From contig CM049314.1 of NCBI GenBank assembly GCA_026874595.1, forward strand, positions 15,432,729 to 15,496,728: 64,000 nt of DNA. Direction: 5' to 3'. The position numbers and the translations under genes were made by a program. Below are positions 57,861 to 64,000 of this stretch, one piece after another. Within the stretch, counting starts at the first letter, position 1. Each line of letters begins with the position of its first letter. This DNA is from Sipunculus nudus. Lineage: Eukaryota > Annelida > Sipuncula > Golfingiida > Sipunculidae. The notes under the pieces were generated by a model. That model was not told where the DNA came from. It saw only the letters and a program-made list of their open reading frames with translations, and did not search any database.

Positions 57861-59780
57861 ATTACGGGCGGTTCTTCCGTACCAAAATGATATACATGTA
57901 TTACTAATAAGGTGATCTGCTTAATGCGGGCACTCCTCGACCAGTGTCGACTGATTGGTTGATTGTCCATGCGTAAAGTTGCGTTTGAAGTTGACTTTGT
58001 GTTCCAGGTGTGCACACAAACCGAGCAGAGACTGGCGGTTTAGGGGGACCCTGCGCCGACCCTAGACACGGTGCAATAGCTCGGCCACGCAACATGCTCA
58101 ACAGACCTGCCAATCAACATGAATGGAGGTCCCTCGAAGTTAATCTTTGCCCCCGTGGTTTGTCTTTAATCTAGGCTTTATAACAGAGAGTGAATGACCT
58201 ATGATGTTCCTTAGAAGCAAGTGAAGTCTGTAACTAGTGGAGTCATCAAACAATTTTATGTCGTCCACATTCGGCGTTTCAAAAGAACCTCTATAAATCG
58301 TAATTCAAATTATTTCTTATTAAAATGCGTTTAGCGATTGACTTATTCACATACAATCCTCCATTATATACCATTTGTATTTTGTAAACTTGACTCTATT
58401 GCCGTAAATTGCTGTCGTACCGACGATATAGGTGCATTGTCTTGCAATTTGCAAGATTATGCCAGCACGCCCGACGCGAAGTGAATTATAGTGAATTTAA
58501 GTAAAGCTCATTCAAATTTCTGAGGGTCAAGGGAATCAACGCAAGCTTAAGATGACATTTTAATCAACTGTATGCAAATTCATTTCATTCATATATCAAC
58601 ACATAAATTTACGCATATAAGTACATAATTACAAAATACATTTAACACAAAGATGTTTATCTTTTACAAAATATATATCCAATTGGTTTACATAAAGGTG
58701 GTCTAATATGTACACTTCCGTCATACATATGTCATCTAGGTATTTGCTACTCTAAATTTAAAGAACCTGTCTAATTAGAACACCTGTCTATTGCAACCAC
58801 TTCAGCTCAGTTCCTTTGGTAGTCGCATTAGACAGGATCGACTGGTTCTAATCTTTTGAATGTATACTCGATTCTGAGGTCTTGTCACACATTGTTTTAT
58901 CCTTGACAGCTTCTACTGTTGGGTAATCCTAAGATATTGATTCCTGCTGTGTACTTCTATGGGCCTGCATATTAAATATATTTGTTAGTGCTAGGGGCTG
59001 GTTATAAAATCATGTTCGACGATTAAAAAAAAAGACCTATGATCTCTTATTAATCGATTCCTTGTGTATCCCCTATATTATTATTATTATTATTATTATT
59101 ATTACGTTTATTATTATAAATGGATTGATAGATAGAAAGATAGTATTTACATTATCCGACTTTTTTTTTCGTGTGTTTATCCGTTGTAACTGAAAAACAA
59201 ATGATACATATTAATGAGCAAAAGCTTGCCGATAGAGATACGATTTTAGATTTGTTTTAAATTATGTAAGAGTCGGAGATTTTTTAAGTGTAGTATGAAG
59301 CAAATTCCAGACTTTTGGATCAATGAACCGTGTGGAACGTTCACCGAATTTCATATTACACTTTGGCACTTTAAGAAGATTTCCGCAAGCCGAACGCAGC
59401 AAAGGCCGAAAGGTAATTCATTTTTTCAGCAAATTATGATGGAAAATGGCCATTGAAACTGGAGGTTAACAAAAATAGAAGCAAATGGAGCTGTTTTTAG
59501 CAGGGGCGTGACATGGACAGTCCTACGCTTCTTAAGATGAGGCGCATAGCATTATAATGAATCATCTCCAGCCGCAAGAATTGCTTTGCATGTTACCCAG
59601 CAAGAACTGAATTACTGTAATCCAGGGAAGATATAACTGTGTTGCAAATGAGCCCACAGTAGAGACAGGAATTTCCTTTAGAGCAGAACAATATGTTTGA
59701 AACTGAGAAAATCTCTTTTGGTTTTTGTGATTTCTCACATAAATAAAGCTTGAATTAGGAGGTCTCACAGTGGCCAGGAT
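57861..59780. other. Stretch without recognised genes
   Basis: No coding frame with recognisable features. An (ATT)n tract is near 59081-59104 and a short T-run at about 59162. A piece near 59697-59760 ('gagaaaatctcttttggtttttgtgatttctcacataaataaagctt') has a second copy near 60160-60215. Confidence 0.5.
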
Positions 59781-59782
59781 TG

Positions 59783-59844
<62 letters not shown>

Positions 59845-60260
59845 CAAGAAATGTGCGAAAATGCGGAAGTCTGCCTTTGAGAAGCATGTATATGAAGGCT
59901 TTATTCGGGATTGACCAGTGGGGCCTTAAGGGGCCATGAACGGGCCTGAAGGAATGTTTAAAAATGTAGATGTGTCATTTAGCTGTATTTTAGCCTAGTT
60001 ATTTCCAATAAGGCACAAGAAAATGCTCGGAAATGATTAAGCCATCTCATTTGCAAAGCGCAAATATGCCTTTAGATTTTCTAATAGGGAGTGATCCAAA
60101 GGGGCTAAAGGGACCCGGTTCCGTCAGAAGTTTCCTCTATATAAGGAACGCAAGAAAATATTTGAAACTGAGAAAATCTCTTAAGGTTTTTGTGTTTTCT
60201 CACATAAATAAAGCTTATATCAGGAGGACTCACAGTGGCCTAGCCCGGAGGCTCCTTTAA
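59697..60260. repeat. Diverged direct repeat of a dispersed family
   Basis: 'gagaaaatctctt..ggtttttgtg.tttctcacataaataaagctt' occurs at about 59704 and 60172, each followed by 'aggaggtctcacagtggcc' or a variant. 'ggcacaagaaa' lies near 59841 and 60012. A related piece lies at 15340. No coding was seen. Confidence 0.7.
59788..59840. repeat. (AT)n microsatellite
   Basis: About 26 AT repeats between two copies of a dispersed repeat. Confidence 0.97.
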
Positions 60261-62329
60261 TGCCAAATTAAATGCTTTTCAATGCGGAATTTTTATTTCT
60301 GGGTGTTAGATTATAGCGTTTTAATCGTGATAGGAATATCCATGGGGGGCTAGGGCCAAGTAGCTTCCTAGGATACAGGAACAGTTCATTCGTCTTAGAA
60401 AAAAACTATAATTTATATTTATTTGCTTTCATTCTAAATGTTAGTTTTCAATGTATTCTATCACTCTATTGTAAGTAAAAACTCAAACATGAATATCATA
60501 TTTATGTTGTAGGTGAATAACTTTTATAAGTTTAAAGCGTTTGTGAATATGATTATTCAATAAATCAAATTTGTTTATTAATTCACGCTGAATATAACAG
60601 GATTCAGTAAAGGACCCTTTTATTTATTTATTTCTAATTTATCTGTAATATCCTTGATAGTACATATAGCATGAGACGCACATGGCTTAATCTTGACGTA
60701 TGGTTTATCTTGTGTACGTTACTTGCCTTGAGGTTATATGCAAAGTCCTCCATATGTCTTTTTAAAGGTTATCATGGTAGATACAGTATATATATAATCC
60801 GATTTAAATCTAAAAAACGGTGATTTTTAAAAAAGGAGAAAAGGACAGAGGTCCCGGGAACCCTTTCTACCGCCTCGAAAAATTTCTCTAGAAAGCCCTG
60901 AGTAGAGAGGAAACACTGGCTGGAAGCTACACGCCATATGCGTGCCATCTGCTGTATACAATTATATCTAAAAGATTGATCGAATAAATATAGTCCCTGT
61001 ACATCACAATGAAATGTCAGGTAAATAAAAGAATTTTTACGCGTGTTCGCTGCACACGGTTCAGTTTTAAAGCTGTTCGCTACTTTCTGTTCCGTCTTTC
61101 TGAAATCACTGACAGGATAAGAATATTTTTTTTTAATATGACTCATTTTGCATTACATAATCGGTTACGATCAGTTTCATCGATTATAAACGACATAATA
61201 AATACACGTGTAAATCTTATTTTTGTGTGTTATTTATAAATAAACTGATTGACTAAAGGATTTCGTCATTCTTAGAAAGAAGTACGCCTATATTATAATG
61301 CCAACTCTTCACATCTGAAAAAGGAAGAAATTAAAAACCACAAGCTCAGCCAAGACCCTCTTTTAACGTTGAAGTGTTCCTAGCTGCCACGGTTCAATAA
61401 CTCTATCCCATGTCATCTCCTGAACAAAACCGCCCCTAAATACAGGAAATAGTTTTTGCCCTTTGGCGGCATTAGGAAACAGTCGTATTTCTCAAGGGGA
61501 TAGAATTCTTTGCATGAAATTCAGGAAATTTCAAAATCTTTTCACAACTTTTTTGCGCAAAATTGCTATTTCAGACAAACCAAGTAACCAATGGTGAGTC
61601 ATAATACCTCTCCACGTGTCGAACGTATAAGTGTCAGCGTCTTTGTTCGTTAACAGGGGTCGTCATAATGTCTTTCTGCCCGTCTCAGAAAGGCAAACAC
61701 TAGCACGGAAAGGCATTTTTTCATTTTGTACCATTCCGTTGGAAAGGTTAACACCGAGAAGGATTCCACATTAGTAGCTGCAGTACCATGACATAAAAAC
61801 GAAATATTTTACAGGGGGGTCTTCCACCGACGCCCAATATTTCCTATATTTTGCTATTAAAATAGTCTATAATTTCTTATACATTTCAGCGTTTAGTCCC
61901 TTATCTGGTATATTTTCCTTTTATCACTTCACAATCATGTTTCGTATGTAACAGTGTTACTACTGAAAACATTCAGTCCTTTTTCTTGCAAGTGTGCATG
62001 TGAGAGGCCATGTTTGAATGTTGAAACTTTCATAATATTACGCTTTGTGGTTATAATATCACCCTATGATCCTTATTTATACTTCCATATAGAATATAAC
62101 ATGCTAAGAAAAAAAAACACCAGAAAGTCCATATGTCAATACCTTTTTCTTTTAAAGTGTACCATTGTAAAGTACCATTATATTATAAATATTTGATTCC
62201 GGGTCGGATATGTCCCCCCGTCCCCGATTCAGTTCTAGCTAGCAATGAACAACACTTGAGAAAACCGTCTGTGTCTTAAATACTTCTAAAACGTTGTCCA
62301 CTTAACCTGTACTCTTGTAAAAACGGCGA
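60261..62329. other. Stretch without recognised genes
   Basis: Mostly AT-rich unique DNA. 60656-60740 resembles 16790-16870, and 60835-60880 resembles 21585-21630. Open frames up to 124 codons (60772-61146 minus) have no recognisable domains. Confidence 0.45.
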
Positions 62330-62620
62330 AACGTCTTGTGATCACACCTTTGAAGCAGAATAATGTGTACCCACCAATTAACTATATATACTGTTAAAAG
62401 TCAGGTAATTCTCCGTTCACCGGTCCGTTTCATTTATTACCTTTTCCCCTGCATTTCATCCCGTAAGATCCGATGACAGCTGAGGTCATCAAGCTTATGA
62501 CAAGTTTCCATTTACGCCAAGAAAGTTAATTATTTTCTAAGAATGTCCGTCACAAGGCCGTCCGATCAACATGATTTGCAGGTAAAGATCTTTCACCAAC
62601 AGATCGGCATATATATATAG
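62330..62620 (+). repeat. Dispersed repeat, copy 2 with inverted end (partner 31855-32135)
   Basis: 62345-62465 matches 31868-31985 directly. 62540-62620, containing 'gaatgtccgtcacaaggccgtcc' and 'agatcggcatatatata', matches 32045-32126 on the opposite strand. One of the two copies has therefore had its right end inverted. Confidence 0.65.
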
Positions 62621-63260
62621 TATTATAGTTGTTTGGGAAATTCATAAGTACAATAAAATTAAAAACAAGAAAAAATAATCAATGGAATTATAAATAACCA
62701 GTTATGTCGCAATTTATTATTTGTTAATAATTTTCTTTATTTACGAAAACATGAAAGAAGACTTTGTCGAGAACAACAGACCTACCTAGTTAAGCTTCAT
62801 TCATCGAAGATCAGCGGCAGAAGAATGAACAAAGGATGTGGTCGCAGTATACAGGATCTAGCTGAGTGGAAGTGACAGATCACCTGAGGGCCCACGACAG
62901 CACTGGAATCAAAACGGCAAGCAACAGTTACAGATATACAAGCCTCGGAAAGCGCCAAGGCGTGTTGCCTGGTAACAACCAATTATATTGGTGGAAAATA
63001 TACGTAATTAATCCTTGTAGAATGTCTTTCTTGTTAAGGGGGAGATAGTGATGGGAGGATAATTCACATTAACCAGAGTCGACCGGTGGATCATCTGTAT
63101 ATCCTGTAAGATGAAATTTACACAGGCACAGGCGAACACACACGCACGAACACAAATACACTCATCCCGCTCCCCGGGATACGTATTCTGTTTCTATTTA
63201 TCATTCTACTTTATAGGATTAAAATATATTTACCAGATTAAAAAATATGTTAAGATTTAT
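62621..63260. other. Stretch without recognised genes
   Basis: AT-rich DNA followed by a modestly GC-richer part around 62800-63060 whose 60-codon frames on both strands lack recognisable features. Confidence 0.45.
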
Positions 63261-63263
63261 TTT

Positions 63264-64000
63264 TATGCCCCCGCCAGAACGTGGCCGGGGCATATAGTTT
63301 TTTACCCATGTCCGTCCTTCCGTCCGTCCGTCCTTCCGTCATTCCGAAATCAAACAGTTATACGGACTTTTTTTTCGCAATTCCTGCAGTTATTGGCCTG
63401 ATTTTTGGTGTGTGGGCAGATATTGACCAGTTACAGATTGAGTTAGCGTTTCGTCTCGGTTGACCTACTTTTGACCGTTTTACGGCTCTTTAACTTAGAA
63501 AATTTCATGAAGTAGAAATTTTTTATGACAAATACACATGTACGGACTTTTTTCGCAATGCCTGCAGATATTGGCCTTATTTTTGGTGTGTGGGCTATTG
63601 ACCAGTTACAGATCGAATTCGCGTTTCGTCCCAGTTGACCTACTTTAGACTGTTTTTTGGCTCCTAAACATAGACAATTTCATGAAAAATAGAAATTTTC
63701 ATGACAAATAGACATGTACGGACTTTTTTTCGCAATGCCTGCAGATATTGGCCTGATTTTTGGTTTGTGGGCAGATATTGACCAGTTACAGATCGAATTC
63801 GCGTTTCGTCCCAGTTGACCTACTTTTGACTGTTTTACGGCTCGTAAACATAGAAAATTTCATGACAAATAGAAATTTTCATGACAAATACACATGTACG
63901 GACTTTTTCTCGCAATGCCTGCAGATATTGGCCTGATTTTTGGTGTGTGGGCAGATATTGACCAGTTACAGATTAGGTTTCCGTTTCGTCCTGGTTGACT
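63264..64000 (+). repeat. Hairpin-led repeat with ~178-bp tandem units, cut by the window edge
   Basis: A terminal hairpin 'tatgccccc...cggggcata' (63264-63294) is followed by a CCGTCC-rich leader (63305-63350). Tandem units then start 'tacggacttttt' at 63361, 63541, 63717 and 63897 (periods 180, 176, 180). Each contains 'gcctgcagatattggcctgatttttggtgtgtggg', 'gaccagttacagat' and 'tttcgtc..agttgacctact'. Hairpin, pyrimidine-rich leader and tandem core repeat the layout of the HINE-type copies with unrelated sequence. The array continues beyond the window. Confidence 0.88.

Noticed and set aside
60772-61146. 124-codon minus-strand frame
   Set aside because: Part of it overlaps a dispersed repeat (60835-60880) and nothing recognisable is encoded.

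Overview
The window reads as a repeat-rich nuclear segment from a marine invertebrate, most likely a mollusc. I infer this from the repeat families: short hairpin-ended elements with CCGTCCGTC-like leaders, cores of tandem ~160-350 bp units, and a 'tatgcccccg...cggggcata' hairpin element. I know such families best from bivalve genomes. There are no operons, bacterial ribosome binding sites or CRISPR arrays. Only one convincing host gene is present: an intronless class A GPCR on the minus strand (28341-30377). Its third intracellular loop consists mostly of 15 in-frame copies of a 72-bp (24-residue) minisatellite.

Most of the rest is mobile DNA. Three LTR retrotransposons can be delimited to the base, each with TG...CA LTR ends and a 4-bp target duplication. 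(1) 3074-15206, plus strand, TSD ATTT: a decayed Ty3/Gypsy element with a tRNA-Pro type primer site, a SCAN-like gag and the unusual order gag-PR-INT-RT-RNaseH, the order described for Gmr1-like elements. Its leader carries a ~3.1 kb Helentron-like (HINE) insertion with tandem repeats, and its RT/RNaseH part carries an internal duplication. (2) 34001-44280, minus strand, TSD CTGT: a young (LTRs differ at 6 of 435 sites) envelope-bearing Ty3/Gypsy element. It has gag, PR, RT-RNaseH, INT and a class-I-fusion (baculovirus F / errantivirus-like) env. A canonical -1 slippery heptamer T TTA AAC lies just before the gag stop. It is disabled by stops, frameshifts, an RT deletion and a lost integrase Asp. 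(3) 51672-57856, plus strand, TSD ACAG: an element with complete LTRs, PBS and PPT but 5.2 kb of interior without recognisable coding. It shares its primer-site start, LTR landmarks and ~240 bp of sequence before the 3' LTR with element 2, which suggests a non-autonomous relative mobilised in trans.

Layout: 1-1290 inverted HINE-type remnant; 1827-2357 a 266-bp tandem duplication; ~2540-2780 a tRNA-derived SINE-like piece; 3074-15206 element 1; 15384-15656 a tandem duplication; 16858-21320 two inverted arms made of ~163-bp units; 22330-23695, ~26500-26625 and 27600-28131 further minus-strand HINE-type pieces; 28341-30377 the GPCR; 31855-32135 one copy of a repeat found rearranged at 62330-62620; 34001-44280 element 2; 44281-51671 mostly unique AT-rich DNA; 51672-57856 element 3; 57857-63260 mostly unique DNA with simple repeats; 63264-64000 a hairpin-led tandem array running off the edge. 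Functionally the window is one receptor gene between nested and decaying transposons. The most plausible working relationship between its parts is the element 2 / element 3 autonomous-nonautonomous pair.
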